Shown: piece by piece, positions 36,395 to 47,545 of the stretch | How positions within the stretch are numbered: the first letter of the stretch is position 1 | Layout of the letters: each line of letters begins with the position of its first letter | Origin: Gerris lacustris | Taxonomy: Eukaryota > Arthropoda > Insecta > Hemiptera > Gerridae | Length of the DNA stretch: 64,000 nt | Assembly (NCBI GenBank): GCA_951217055.1 | Contig: OX578281.1 | Span: 59,708,043-59,772,042 of the forward strand | Direction of reading: 5' to 3' | Notes under the pieces: model-generated | What the model was told of the DNA's origin: nothing | The model's input: the letters and a program-made list of their open reading frames with translations, nothing else | The model's database searches: none | Position numbers and translations under genes: made by a program

Positions 36395-37985
36395 TGGTCC
36401 GAGACAACTCAGACAAACTTTCTCAGGCTGTACACCAAGTGCGCCGGGAAAGGTTGGGTCACGGGGGAAGTGCGCCAGCCCCTTTTTGAAGGGTACGGTC
36501 GAAGTGCGCCGGGTTAATCCTATCTCTCGACCCAGGTAGTCCACCCACCTCGGACACGGATCCTCTAATCTAAAGGACTAATCGTTGTCAATATTCGCAT
36601 ATACTCAATATAAAGCGATTTCAAGTTACTTTAAACAAACTGCTCAGAGTTATATGGCGATCATTAGCAAATCTCAGTGCATAGGAGAATCTGTAGAATG
36701 TTCTCGTTAGAACAAAATCCAAATTTAGTCAGAAGATACACTTTAATTTGTGAATATTCAAAATGAAAAAAAACAAAAACTAACTTACAAAATCAAAATA
36801 AATTATCATTAAACATAGGAAATTTAAGAAAAAAATACGAGAGAAAAATCAATTTATTTTGTTAATAATAAAAATTAAAGAAATGTTTCTTATATAAATT
36901 ACACTCACTTATAAGTAAGTGCTAATATTTATTAGAAGGGCTTAGATTAACTTAACTTTAAACGTACTCATGAAAACTAAAATCTTCTGCATATGTAATA
37001 TACATTATAATACAATTGAGTCTATATTCAATAAATATAATACAAAGTACATATTGAAAGGTGTAATTTATTTATGTACATACTCCTAAATAAATTAAAA
37101 ATGACTTTCACATTTCAAATCTAGATACTTTATTATTTTAAACAACCAACGCTAGGCGGCTTGAATCCCACATTGGTATTGGGAATTTAGCCGTGGACAG
37201 ATCAATATAGTTCTCGGTGATATAGTCCCAAAATCGATCATTGCGATGGCTTATTTAATCTTCAATATAACATTCTTCAACTTCTTCAGGGTCTATATAG
37301 GGTAGTTCGAAGATAAACTTAATTAGTTGGCCATCGTTGGTAGAACATCGGTAGTCCTCATTAAATCCTAAATCCTGAATTTTTCCAAAGTGCTAGGGAA
37401 GACATTTCGAACGGCTTGTTGGATTCCAATTTCGAAGTCCACTGCAAAGTGCAAAGTTCTTTGGGTTTAGACGGGGTGCAAGAGGTATAACCCGGGATTA
37501 CCTGACCCTCACTCTTTAGACTAAGAGGCTGGCGCACTTCGACCGTAACCTTTTTCTAATCCGAAAGGGGGCTGGCGCACTTCGGTACCAGCCCTTTCTC
37601 ATACACGAGTTCATAATTACTTTGCTCAGTGTTTTCCATGTATTAGTTTTCGAGTTTTTTTTTAGGTGCATTTAATTATTATTGAACATTTCTTCAAACT
37701 GTATCATAAAAAAATAACTTCTCCTTGGCGGGAATCGAACCCGGCCTCTCTCCGTCCGTGTTTAAATTTGGAACTTACCTATCTTAATTTCTCGATTATG
37801 CCTCGGAGTATAATTTTTTCTGAACATGTATGCCAAATTTCATCAAAATGAGTCCAGTATTTTTGGCTCCAGGCTTTGCACAGACAACAGACTTAAAAAA
37901 CACTTTTTTTGGACTTGGGGGACCTCAAATTCTCAAAATCGAATTTTCGCGCCATCACAATACTTATTATTTGTATGATAAAGTA
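36395..37985 (+). repeat. RB element split by a 1.17-kb transposon
   Basis: RB starts at ATTGGTCCGAGACAACTCAG and reads to CTTTCTCA at 36425. It resumes at 37594 with CTTTCTCATACACGAGTTCA and ends near AATTTTCGCGCCATCACAAT. Its T-arm-like remnant (minus strand) is at about 37725-37750. Confidence 0.88.
36426..37593. mobile_element. Non-autonomous DNA transposon with 8-bp TSD
   Basis: CTTTCTCA is duplicated at 36418-36425 and 37594-37601. The imperfect TIRs are GGCTGTACACCAAGTGCG and, read inward from the right end, GGCTGGTACCGAAGTGCG. GAAGTGCGCC-type subterminal repeats occur about three times on the left and twice inverted on the right (near 37530 and 37572). An 8-bp duplication with subterminal repeats is typical of hAT elements, but the GGCTG end is not the usual CAG start, so Merlin or another family is possible. 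The interior has no substantial ORF. Confidence 0.88.
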
Positions 37986-38998
37986 AAAACTGAACCAGTA
38001 CATTATTAAATATTTTACAGTTACCAGAATCAATATTTAAATTGGTTATGAATAGAGTCCATAGATGATTAATTCTGTAACTTTTTTTTTTGACATAGAT
38101 CCAAATTGGACATATTATATCAAACTGGAGTTTTTATCAAATTCATTTTTATTATAATGTAGTGAATCTGTAAAGTGATGACAGCGCTATTAGTGGCCGA
38201 ATACCAAACTACGCCAAGATTGTGTTGTTAGTGATAATGATATGATAAGATAACAGAGCTAAAACTCCTTAAACTATTTGTTATTTTTTCAAATTTTGTT
38301 AAAACTCACAAAATATTACATTTCTTGTTATTTAACAACAAACAAAGTTACAGATTAAAGTTGTCAGGCTGCGCGCGCATCTTCATAACAAATATTTTTA
38401 TATATAATCTAAAGAAAAGGGGCGTTTTTAAGTTACAGATTCAGCCTCCAGATACAGAACACCTTTAAACCAACTACGGTGCTGCTAGAGAACTTGGGGA
38501 TATTTGAGAACCAATAACTTCAGTTTTATAAAGTTGGTATTTAGTTGCAAATGTAATATAAAGGTTTTTTTTTCTGAAGAATGTGCGAGTGTAAGTTGGT
38601 TACACTGAGTACTGGTTTATTTAAACCTGTTGTGGCGTGTAGGTCTAGGTTTAGATTCGAGATGTAGTGTATAGTGTAGTGTAGTAGTGTACTAGTAGAG
38701 GAGTGGGTTTCCAGACCTGCTGTACGTGAAGGAATGTTATCTCGTACCTGAATATCACTTCTCTGACTCACCCACCCTCAACCTAAATCTACACTAGCGC
38801 TCCTAGAGTCTCTCTTCATAACTAATCCACTTGTACACTCTCCGCTCTATTTTACGGAACCAAAGTACTAGACATCGCACGACTCTATTTTAAAAATAAC
38901 TCACTGTTCAAATAAATATCACCTCAAAAGGAAAGTTTAAATCCAAATTCCCAGAAAACTATTTCACTGGATTTTTCTACTTAATATATCATGTTACT
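37986..38998. other. Unassigned intergenic DNA
   Basis: No gene recognised; the minus frame 38541-38771 is in a (TAGTG)-rich stretch and lacks motifs. Confidence 0.6.
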
Positions 38999-39240
38999 AG
39001 ACTGTGAAGTGAGTTTTTTCTTTACCGCGGCAATTATTAGGTAAAGAAAAATCACTTCACAGTCGTGTAGCATATGCTATTTTTTCCGAGGTAGCAGACA
39101 ATGAAAAAACATTAAATATCAATATAATTATAACAAATATTAGTACATACTTAAGATTTTGAGAAAAAGAAACCTAAAAGAGGTTGCACTATAAAAAAGA
39201 TAAATAAAACGCATTGACATCTAGCGGATTTTGAGCGTAC
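38999..39240 (-). repeat. RE element, inverted copy
   Basis: Reverse complement of about 32565-32870. It begins with a compact hairpin: GACTGTGAAGTGAGTTTTTT, CTTTACCGCGG, a short loop, GGTAAAG, then ATCACTTCACAGTC. It ends near GACATCTAGCGGATTTTGAG. It lies 6.2 kb from its partner, in opposite orientation. Confidence 0.82.
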
Positions 39241-40264
39241 AAACAAGCATGTCTACAATGATTGTGCGCGCAGGAGGGGTGTTTAAGTCGCACCAATTAC
39301 CAAACGCTATAAAATAAAATGCCAGATAGGGATATACTGTTTCACCACTTAGGAAGGGAAGAAAAGAGGTAGCATAGGATGTATAAAATAATAAAAAACA
39401 CATACATAAACTGTTATGAACATTTATTTACTAGCCTAAAGTTTAAATGGATAAATGGCAATCAATAAAAGTTGTTATCAAAAAATAAATAACGTTGAAT
39501 ATATAAAAAAAGAAAGAAAGTTAACACAGTATATTAAAAGAAAATTGTATAGAGCTCATAAAATTATAAAGTGAAATATAATATTCTTTAAATGAAATTT
39601 AATGAATTTATTTTTAAAAATAAAAGCTTTAATAAACAAACAAAAATGGTACTTAAGTGTACAAAGCGGTGACAAGGTGTAGGTAGAAGGTGGCGCTCGT
39701 CCTCTTGAAGGAGATGACGTCACGGAATATAGTCCTTGTTCAGTGGGACACAACCTCTTGGAGGAGATGACGTCACTGGTCACAAACGTGTAAAGGTACG
39801 CGACCTCTTGGAGGTAATCGCGATACCGAGCACTGGATATAAACACTGTGCGGTATTATAAAGTGCCTCTTGGAGGTAAAAACTTGACTGAGAACTGGCC
39901 GAAGTGAACTGTAAGGATTCTCGAACCAGACTGACTGGGCTCTCTTCCCAGGTGCAAGGAAAAAGGAGTAGTTTTAAGAAGAAGTTAAATTAAAATTAGA
40001 ATTAGAGCTCTATCAAGAAAATCAAATTATAAAAGAGAAGAAACAAATCTAATTATACAAAAAATAATAAGTAAGGACTGTTGGATTTCGGTATAAACTA
40101 ATTCAATTAGCACCGTTGACACATAATTAAATTAACTGGAAAGAAAAACTTGTACAAATCTAAATTAAAAATATAAACCTAATCTCTGCCCGACCAATGA
40201 TTGCAGCGCTAAAAACGTCACTTTTCATAACTACCCAAGTTTTTACTTTTTCTCCCTAGGAGGT
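39241..40264. other. Unassigned DNA with CCTCTTGGAGG and TGACGTCA motifs
   Basis: The palindromic CCTCTTGGAGG (once CCTCTTGAAGG) occurs at about 39701, 39754, 39804 and 39866. TGACGTCA, the consensus CRE/ATF site, occurs at 39715-39722 and 39768-39775. The minus frame 39556-39846 crosses this block but shows no family. Confidence 0.5.
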
Positions 40265-40710
40265 AATTGTACATTAAGCGTCGAGTGCGGAAAGTAGCAT
40301 TTTGCATGCGAGTGTGGAGTTTTCACCCGAGCGACAGCGAGGGTAGTAAAACCACTCGAGCGTACCGTACTTTATCTACGATTGTTAGATTTAAATAATA
40401 AATACAGAAAAAATAAACTTGCTCTATGTCAGTTCGTAGCTCTCTCTTGATAAAGATGACATTAATCTTGAGTTGTATTTTTTGCCGAATTAATTATTTC
40501 TGGAGGATTATTATTCTCCACATTTTCGTCAAAGTCACTTGATTCATTCATTGTTTTTCACTAAAAACTCGATATAACCAGTTACTTTAATAAAAGAATA
40601 GCAAATTAGTTTTGTTAAATGTAAACAAACTCGCTAATTGCAGGGAAAGCTGAAGAATGCTTCTTCTTTACCGTCCTAGGGTGGTAAAGAATAGGAATTC
40701 TTCAATTTCT
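40265..40710 (-). mobile_element. Inverted relative of the 31.1-kb hairpin element
   Basis: Matches 31139-31604 in reverse. It keeps the 29-codon ORF on the minus strand (40462-40551), the GAGCGACAGCGAGGGTAGTA block and the degenerate hairpin at 40650-40704 (CTTTACC, GTCCTAGGGT, GGTAAAG). Confidence 0.75.
40462..40551 (-). pseudogene. Short element ORF remnant, second copy
   Basis: 29 codons starting MNESSDFDENVE and ending SAKNTTQD, stopped by TAA exactly as in the copy at 31289. Downstream the frame that encodes HEKRYELTYSKF in the other copy is degraded here. The shared stop suggests that both derive from an already truncated non-autonomous parent. Confidence 0.45.
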
Positions 40711-40799
40711 TTTGATTGAGCCACAGAAATACCAACTTCACTTTATATGGGCCAGCTGTTCAACATTTTTACCAATTATATTAACAATAAAGCAAAAAT

Positions 40800-41950
40800 A
40801 TAGTGGCAGTTAGTGTGGCACATAGATTCCTCGCACACTATAATGATGTTTTGATTTTAAACCCATTATTGTCTAATTTATCTCATTTTTTTTGTTCAAT
40901 ATTTGTCACAATTGCTTTTTTTTACATCAATACAATTACTAACAAAGCAGTAGTTTGCAGACAGCAAGCATTTGGGCAGACAGTTGAAATTAATAGAAGA
41001 CGATCTTTGGGTTTTTTTTTTCATCAAATCTGGTGATTAGTTTCTAAGATATGTTGGTGGCAAAAATATTGAAAAACACAGGCAGGTACAAAGACCAAAA
41101 ATGTTGTTCGTGCCCGTTACCTTTGGTATAAGATTCGATTAAAAAGTAAAATTATCATTAATTAATTATTAAATTATAATTATTATATCTTTTTTTCATG
41201 ATAAACAAAATATCAAATATTTATAAATTTTTCACCCACTTTTATTGTATATTGTCAGCGAACTGATTATTTAAATATTTATATTCATAATTAAAAATAG
41301 TCTGTCAATTAGTATTTGTCTGTGATTTCAAAAATTCCAAGACGGACATCCGTTTTAGGCAACAGGGAACATTTTTGTTTTTGTCAGCAGTTTTGTAAAA
41401 TAGATTTCTAATTAGTGTGGTACATAGCTTCCTCGCATCCTAGCACGTACTTTGTTGATTTTATGCTTTTAAAAGCCGTTATTGTTTAATTCATATAATT
41501 GTTTCCCCCGTTTTTATTTTTTTACATGAATTAAAGTATCAATTTAGCAAAATTTAAAAAGTACAGACGGTTGAAATTAATCTGGGGCTATCTGCGGGAT
41601 ACTTTCGACAAACTATCCAAATTTTTTAAATATCAGATACGTATACTGTTGTAGGTATAAGTGTAAATAAATGTAGTTAAACAAATGGACGCAAAGGTTG
41701 AAACTTAAGTGGGATCAACAATGAGCTAATTATGACCTACCACCCACATTCATTTAAATGAACGAGTAGTTTTTAAGATATGTTGGTTCACAATCACAAA
41801 AATGGAGGGACAGATCGACAGACAGACATGGAACCAAAATGTTCCCTGATGTTTAAAACAGATTTCTGAAAGAATTTTTGATATCGGAGAGATCGTTTTT
41901 CAAAATGATCACATAACTTCCTTTACCATCCGTAGGCTCGGATTTGTTGT
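40800..41950 (-). repeat. RA copies, inverted
   Basis: 40803-41130 runs from TTAGTGTGGCACATAGATTC to CCGTTACCTTTGGTATAAG. 41398-41950 runs from TAGTGTGGTACATAGCTTCC to CATCCGTAGGCTCGGATTTG. Between them, 41320-41385 is a plus-oriented RA fragment. Open frames here are repeat-derived. Confidence 0.78.
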
Positions 41951-42235
41951 TTTCACTCACTCCAGTTGCTAATATTAAATATTGAAATGAAAAATATATT
42001 CTGATGATAGGTTGGAAATATCAGTTTGAGATTTTGAAATGTTTATGTTATTACTTCATCAGTGAGCCTAAATATCATCAGGGATATCTTATAAGTTTCT
42101 TTTTTAGCTAAGAAACCTTTTTTTTAAATTTTATACATTAATAAGGATATCTTTAGTAGTCATTGATCATTTTAACTCAAGCACCCCCTAGTCAAAAGGA
42201 GGCAATAAGTTTAAGGATGTTGGTACATCCTTAAG

Positions 42236-42286
42236 GATCGAACTTTCATGAATGAATGTTTGTACATTCATTCATGAAAGTTCGAC
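42236..42286. repeat. Perfect long palindrome
   Basis: GTCGAACTTTCATGAATG-type arms (GATCGAACTTTCATGAATGA on the left) fold onto TCATTCATGAAAGTTCGACC around TGTTTGTACA. Another self-complementary stretch, GGATGTTGGTACATCC, lies just upstream at about 42216. Confidence 0.85.
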
Positions 42287-43394
42287 CCTTTTAATCGTTT
42301 ACCGATTTAATTTTAAGTATAAGAAACATAAAAATCATTTACCATCAAGAGTCATTAAAAATATTATTTATTTATTTTGAAATACATACATATATGTATT
42401 TTTACAATCCTTATATAAGAACAAACCCACAATGCAAACATGTGTTGCGTGTTTTAGTTTGAAAAAAATTTTGTGAAAACAACAGATTTTTTATTTTATT
42501 AATGAAGAAACTATATTAAAAATATATGTTCTCTTTCGCCTTTAAGTTGATTGTAAAATAAATGAATTATCTTTGTCTTATATGAGCCTTTATGTAGACC
42601 AAAGAGCTTAAAAACGAGCCAAAGCTTCAATAAGCTACTTAAACTTTGGAGTTTCAAAATAATAAAAATCAACTTTGGCTTCCATCTTCGCTGGTAGACA
42701 GATGCAGACTGGGAGAATGCGCACAGAAACGCATCTATCCGAACGATTTCGAATCGTATCCTAAACATTTTCATCCGAATACGCATCCCCAGTAATCGTA
42801 GACTAACATGGGCCTACTTTACGAATGCGAAAAAAATAGATAGAAGCAGACGCTAACTTTTACTCACATGAGAGTTCAAATGCAATATTCTGAATATTCG
42901 GTTCATTGAAAATTAAATCAAAAAGAACTTCCAGATATGAAGATTTATTGTAGATACGTTTAAGCTCTAGATATTATGTGAAATATAAATCCCAACAAAA
43001 ACACAAGTAAAAGAATAAGCCAAAGTTGTGAGATCATTGGTTTAGCCAAGTCTCCCCCTGTCCAAGTAAGTTCTATTAGGTCTAATATACATCCAGTACA
43101 AGTAAGAGATGTTTTTCTGTCCCACTCTCTATTCTCTGTCCCTCGAAAACTCTAAACATTTTCTTTCTCAAATCACTCAGCGCGTTTAAAATTAAAACAT
43201 TTTCTGACATAAAAATCACACAGAGGTTAAACAAGAAATCAAATAAAATATTGAATTTTTCATTTTGTTTGTAGCAGCAAGAGAATACAACGTTTTATAC
43301 CACATGGTAGCTATTTTATTTTGTAATTATGTAACTATTTTTAATACCTTTGTTTTGCTGAAAGTAAAAATATTTTGGCATACAAAAGCAAAAG
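42287..43394. other. Unassigned intergenic DNA
   Basis: No gene recognised; the minus frame 42511-42786 lacks motifs. Confidence 0.6.
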
Positions 43395-44525
43395 TTTATT
43401 GCTTCCATACCTACCGTAGGTAACGTAAGCTATGAGATCAATCTATAGAACGATAATTTTTTATGTCTTCGATTTTAAAAAGTCCACGACAAAAGTCAGT
43501 TTGAGACATCAGGGAACATTTTCGGTTCCGTGTCTGTCTGTCTGTCAGTCTGTCGCTCAAATTTTGAGAACCAACAGATCTTAAAAACTCTACGTCCGAT
43601 TTTAATGAAATTTGTATGATAGGTCATAAGGTTTAGCCCATTGTTGGTCCCGTATAAGTTTCAACCTCCTCCACCCATTTGTTTCTCTTCAACATGCACA
43701 CAAACAAACATTTATTTACTTGGGCTTACTTAATTTCTATGAAACTTTTATAGTTTATCGAAAGTAGACCGCAGATAGCCCCAGATTAATTTGAACCGTC
43801 TCTGGTCTTTAACTTTTGCTAAATTGATACTTTAAATAATGCAAAAAATCAAAACATTTTTGACAGATTATAAAAAAAGGGGGAAACAGTTAAACAAATT
43901 AGAAAATAATGGCTTGTAAAAGAATAAAATCAGTAAAATGCGTGATAGAATGCGAGGAAGCTATGTGCCACTCTAATTGCCAGTCTATTTTTAGGATTTC
44001 AAAAATTCTAATACAGAAATTCGTTTCAGACATCAGGGAACAATTTTGGACCGGGGTTTGTCTAAATCTAAAGTCTTTCTGTCGTTAAATTTTTGTGAAC
44101 CAACATAATATCTTTGAAAAACTACTCGTCTGATGTTAATGGAATTGGATGGTAGGTCATAATTATTCTATGGTCTATGGTAGGCCATAGTTGATCAATA
44201 TAAGTTCAACCATTTGTTATTTTCTACATGTAAACATACGTTTTTTTTACTTATACCTGTATTGTTTTAAGAGTACTCATCTAATTTTTAAGAAATGAGG
44301 ATGGTTTGTTGAGAGTAGCCCACAGATAGTACCACGATAATGACAACCATCTACACCCATTAAATTAATCCTAAATTGATACATTTATTTATGTATAAAA
44401 TCAAAACAATTTTGCCATATTTAAAAAAAGTATACAATTATTGGTTATTAAAGCATAACACCAAAAAATGTCATAACATACAATAAGACGCGAGGAAGCT
44501 GTGTGCCACCCTAATTGGAAGACTA
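43395..44525 (+). repeat. Two RA copies in tandem
   Basis: The first runs from TTGCTTCCATACCTACCGTA to GAGGAAGCTATGTGCCACTC at about 43980. The second begins in mid-element with GATTTCAAAAATTCTAATAC and ends GAGGAAGCTGTGTGCCACCC at about 44513. Both lack ORFs. Confidence 0.8.
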
Positions 44526-44552
44526 TTTTTGTTTTGTTACCATTATAAAAAA

Positions 44553-45150
44553 AAATCGGTTCGAGACAACTGAGACAAACTTTCTCATATACGAGTTTAT
44601 AATTACTTAGCCCAGTGTTTCCATTTATTAGTTTTCAAATGTACATTTAAATATTATTGAACATTTCATCAAAATGTATCATAAAATAGCTTCTCCTGGG
44701 CGGGGAATCGAACACGGGCTCTCTCCGTCCGCGTTTTAAGCTAATTTCTCAGGAACTAGATTTTTCCCGGGAAAACGGCTTATATCGTTGGATTCGTATT
44801 CAAATGGACTACAATTTAGAATTTTTTAATCAAAATCGTCTTAACCGTTTTCGGTTCCGAGTTTTCCGAGTTTTTGAGGGGTAGCGCCCTCAAATTTAAA
44901 GCTAAAATTCATTTCTCGATTTCGCCTCGGGGTATGATTTTTCTGCACATGTATGCCAAATTTCGTCAAAATCGGCCCAGTAGTTTAGGCTCCAGGCGTC
45001 GGCACAGACGACAGACGACGGACAGACATTTTTTAACAACCACTTTTTTGGATTCAGGGGACCTCAAAACGTGTAAATCCATCAAAATCATAAATCGAAT
45101 TTTCGCGCCATCACAATACTTTCTCTTTATATAAGAAAGTAAAAAGTTGC
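44553..45150 (+). repeat. RB element, nearly complete
   Basis: It runs from TCGGTTCGAGACAACTGAGA to CTTTCTCTTTATATAAGAAA. The minus strand at about 44695-44725 holds the T-arm-like CCCGTGTTCGATTCCCCGCC. This copy gives the uninterrupted sequence ACTTTCTCATATACGAG across the site occupied at 36426. The frame 44874-45134 is repeat-derived. Confidence 0.82.
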
Positions 45151-46009
45151 CAAGTAAGTATTACTTATTTAAATTAAAAACTAATATTATATAAGTATAT
45201 ATTATATCAATCATGATATTGGTAATTTTTTAAATGGAAATATGTAATGTTTTGATGAAGACTTTACAATTATTTTACACACCAATTTAAATCTCTATTT
45301 TTGATGATATGATTGATTTTGGCACAATTTAATTTTCATCATTATTGGCATAATGCTGAGTACTTACAACGAGAGTTGTGTTATAAATCTATATAAATAT
45401 CAAATTCAGAAGTTTTATTTTTTCAAAGCTAACCTTGAGAAACACAACAGTTGAAAATATGAAACAGGAAAGTATTATATTATTGTGACATGATTTTTTC
45501 CCTCTTTTTTTGCGCGTAAAAAAACCAACACCTATATATTGCAAAGTTAGTTGTAATTATATGTATCTGGCGGATAATTAGTGCTAATTAGGAGTATATT
45601 ATTTCATTGTTACGGTGAATCTATGTCAGGCTGATACAGACCGCACCGACCACATTGGAAACTCGATTCGCTCGATGCTGCAACAGATTTAAAACTGGTA
45701 GTGAGAAGTATAACTTATCTGTACAAAATCCGGTGTAGTTAGTAAGTTTTAGAAAGTAGCCGTGTAGGACCGGTAGACATCCGATACTTTACCAGTTCAT
45801 CCGTTCTAAGTCCGGCGACAAAGTCCCTTCTAAAAAAAAGATACTGATAAACATCTAAAATAAGAATGTAACAACTCGATAGGAAAAATATCAACTTTGT
45901 TTTGGTCGTTTCAACAAACTGGCGCTTATTTTTTAACATTCTTATATAAAAAGTTATTTTTAGGGATTTACACGTTTTAATGTCTTCCGAGCCCCAAAAA
46001 ATTGTTTTT
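45151..46009. other. Unassigned DNA, short RB fragment at its end
   Basis: No gene recognised. 45955-46005 (GGGATTTACACGTTTTAATG) resembles an RB internal segment. Confidence 0.55.
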
Positions 46010-46295
46010 CTTTGCTTCCGAGCCTACCGACGGTAGCGAAAGACAAAAACGAGCTTTTTTTATGTCTCCGATTTCAAATAGATAACATTGAGAAGATTTT
46101 CTGTCTCGCACCCGTCTGTCCTTGCACAGTATTACGAACCATCATATCTTAAAAACTACTCCTAGAATTTTGCCATTTTGCCATCTGGTTTTTTTCGTGT
46201 GTGCATAACAGATATATATTATTAATGGTACTCATCCGATTTTGGATAAATCTAGATAGATTTTTGTCGGAAGTATTACCAGCAGATGGTTTCAT
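46010..46295 (+). repeat. RA fragment ending at a tandem array
   Basis: TTGCTTCCGAGCCTACCGAC onward follows RA until TGTCGGAAGTATTACC, where the 23-bp array begins. Confidence 0.7.
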
Positions 46296-46731
46296 TTCTC
46301 GATCCTTTAGCTTAATAATTCTCGAACCTTTAGCTTATCAATTCTCGATCCTTTAGCTTAACAATTCTCGATCCTTTAGCTTAACAATTCTAGATCCTTT
46401 AGCTTATCAATTCTCGATCCTTTAGCTTAACAATTCTCGATCCTTTAGCTTAACAATTCTCGATCCATTAGCTTAACAATTATTGATCCTTTAGCTTAAC
46501 AGTTATCGATCCTTTAGCTTAACAATTCTCGATCCTTTAGCTTAACAATTCTCGAACCTTTAGCTTAACAATTCTCGATTCTTTAGCTTAACAATTCTCG
46601 ATCCTTTAGCTTAACAGTTATCGATCCTTTAGCTTAACAATTATCGATCCTTTAGCTTAACAATGCTCGATCCTTTAGCTTAACAATTCTCGATCCTTTA
46701 GCTTAACAGTTATCGATCCTTTAGCTTAACA
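46296..46731. repeat. 23-bp tandem repeat, 19 copies
   Basis: The unit is CGATCCTTTAGCTTAACAAT plus TCT. 436 bp is about 19 units. A GTTATCGATCC variant recurs at about 46501, 46616 and 46709, suggesting multi-unit duplications of four to five units. Confidence 0.95.
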
Positions 46732-46799
46732 AGTCGTGGGTAAACACTCAGTACTCATCAATTGTAATTTCTGTTGGCACCATAATAGGCTGAACACTT

Positions 46800-46890
46800 T
46801 GGGGCTGAGGCCCCTTGACGAAGTCCGGAATCGAACCCGGACTTCTTGCTTGAGAAGTGTAGACGTAACAAAACTACTTGATGTTATTAT
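46800..46890 (-). other. tRNA-like remnant with perfect T-arm-type hairpin
   Basis: On the minus strand GAAGTCCGG, GTTCGATT and CCGGACTTC form a 9-bp stem with a canonical T-loop (46820-46845). Just 5' of it, CTTCT and AGAAG pair around CAAGCA like an anticodon arm. No D arm or acceptor stem pairs convincingly, so this is a repeat-derived tRNA-like relic. Confidence 0.6.
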
Positions 46891-47001
46891 AAGTTCAATT
46901 TTTTAAGTTTTTGGTAGTTTTCATACTACGGAAAGTTAAATTTTAATTTAAATCAAATTATAATTATTATTAACTACGGGAAACAGACAGTGAAAAATAC
47001 A

Positions 47002-47075
47002 CTCCTGTGCCGGGATATGAACCACGGGCCTCTATATTTCCAGTATAGCGCTCTTCCATCTAAGCTACGCAGGAG
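47002..47075 (-). other. tRNA-like domain of RC, second full copy
   Basis: Acceptor-like CTCCTG/CAGGAG, A-box-like TAGCTTAGATGG, anticodon-like stem CTATA/TATAG with loop CTGGAAA, B-box-like GGTTCATATCC. Pairing extends outside the tRNA-like part (AGTGAAAAAT with ATTTTTCACT). Confidence 0.7.
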
Positions 47076-47300
47076 AATGATTTTTCACTACCGTAATCGA
47101 TAACTAGTCCCGAATCCAAGCTTTCAATATTCATATACATTTAGACAGTCAATATTTATGACATTAGAACTAAACCAGAATTAACGCTTATAATTATAAA
47201 GTACTCAATTAGTACCTGTACCTTGTACAATCAATTCGAAATTCAATTTTTTAAGTTTTTGGTAGTTTTCATACTACGGAAAGTTAAATTTTAATTTAAA

Positions 47301-47426
47301 TCAAATTATAATTATTATTAACTACGGGAAACAGACAGTGAAAAATACACTCCTGTGCCGGGATCCCGGCACAGGAGTGTATTTTTCACTGTCTGTTTCC
47401 CGTAGTTAATAATAATTATAATTTGA
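47301..47426. repeat. Perfect 126-bp palindrome
   Basis: The 63-bp arms meet at GGATCC (47361-47366) with no spacer and no mismatch that I could find. The arms are the RC segment from the T-arm-like region outward (GGCACAGGAGTGTATTTTTC onward). Confidence 0.92.
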
Positions 47427-47449
47427 TTATTATAAGTGTAAAATATGTT

Positions 47450-47545
47450 TTTACTCCCTGGGATGCGAACCCTGTAAGCCGGACTGTATGTTTATTGAAA
47501 TACATCGATTTCAGAAAATTTGCGAGTATCTACGCTAGCCTCTCG
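47450..47545 (-). other. tRNA-like remnant
   Basis: The minus strand reads ACAGGGTTCGCATCCCAGG with a B-box-like core, preceded by GGCTAGCGTAGATACTCGC, which is A-box-like. No complete cloverleaf. Confidence 0.45.

Larger units (their letters stand above)
46884..47437 (-). repeat. RC dimer with terminal palindrome and 11-bp duplication
   Basis: TTATTATAAGT lies at 46884-46894 and 47427-47437. Between them are a full RC copy (46895 to about 47195), about 40 bp of linker, a second RC start at 47238 (TTCAATTTTTTAAGTTTTTG) and then its inverted 3' half. One flanking direct repeat around the composite suggests a single insertion. Confidence 0.8.

Noticed and set aside
39556..39846. 96-codon minus-strand frame as a gene
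   Set aside because: Crosses the CCTCTTGGAGG repeat block and shows no motif; listed only as unassigned DNA.
46884..47437. Dismissing the perfect palindrome as an assembly artefact
   Set aside because: Not excluded, but the 11-bp flanking direct repeat and an independent analogous structure at 36 kb argue that it is real, so it is kept as a finding with that caveat.
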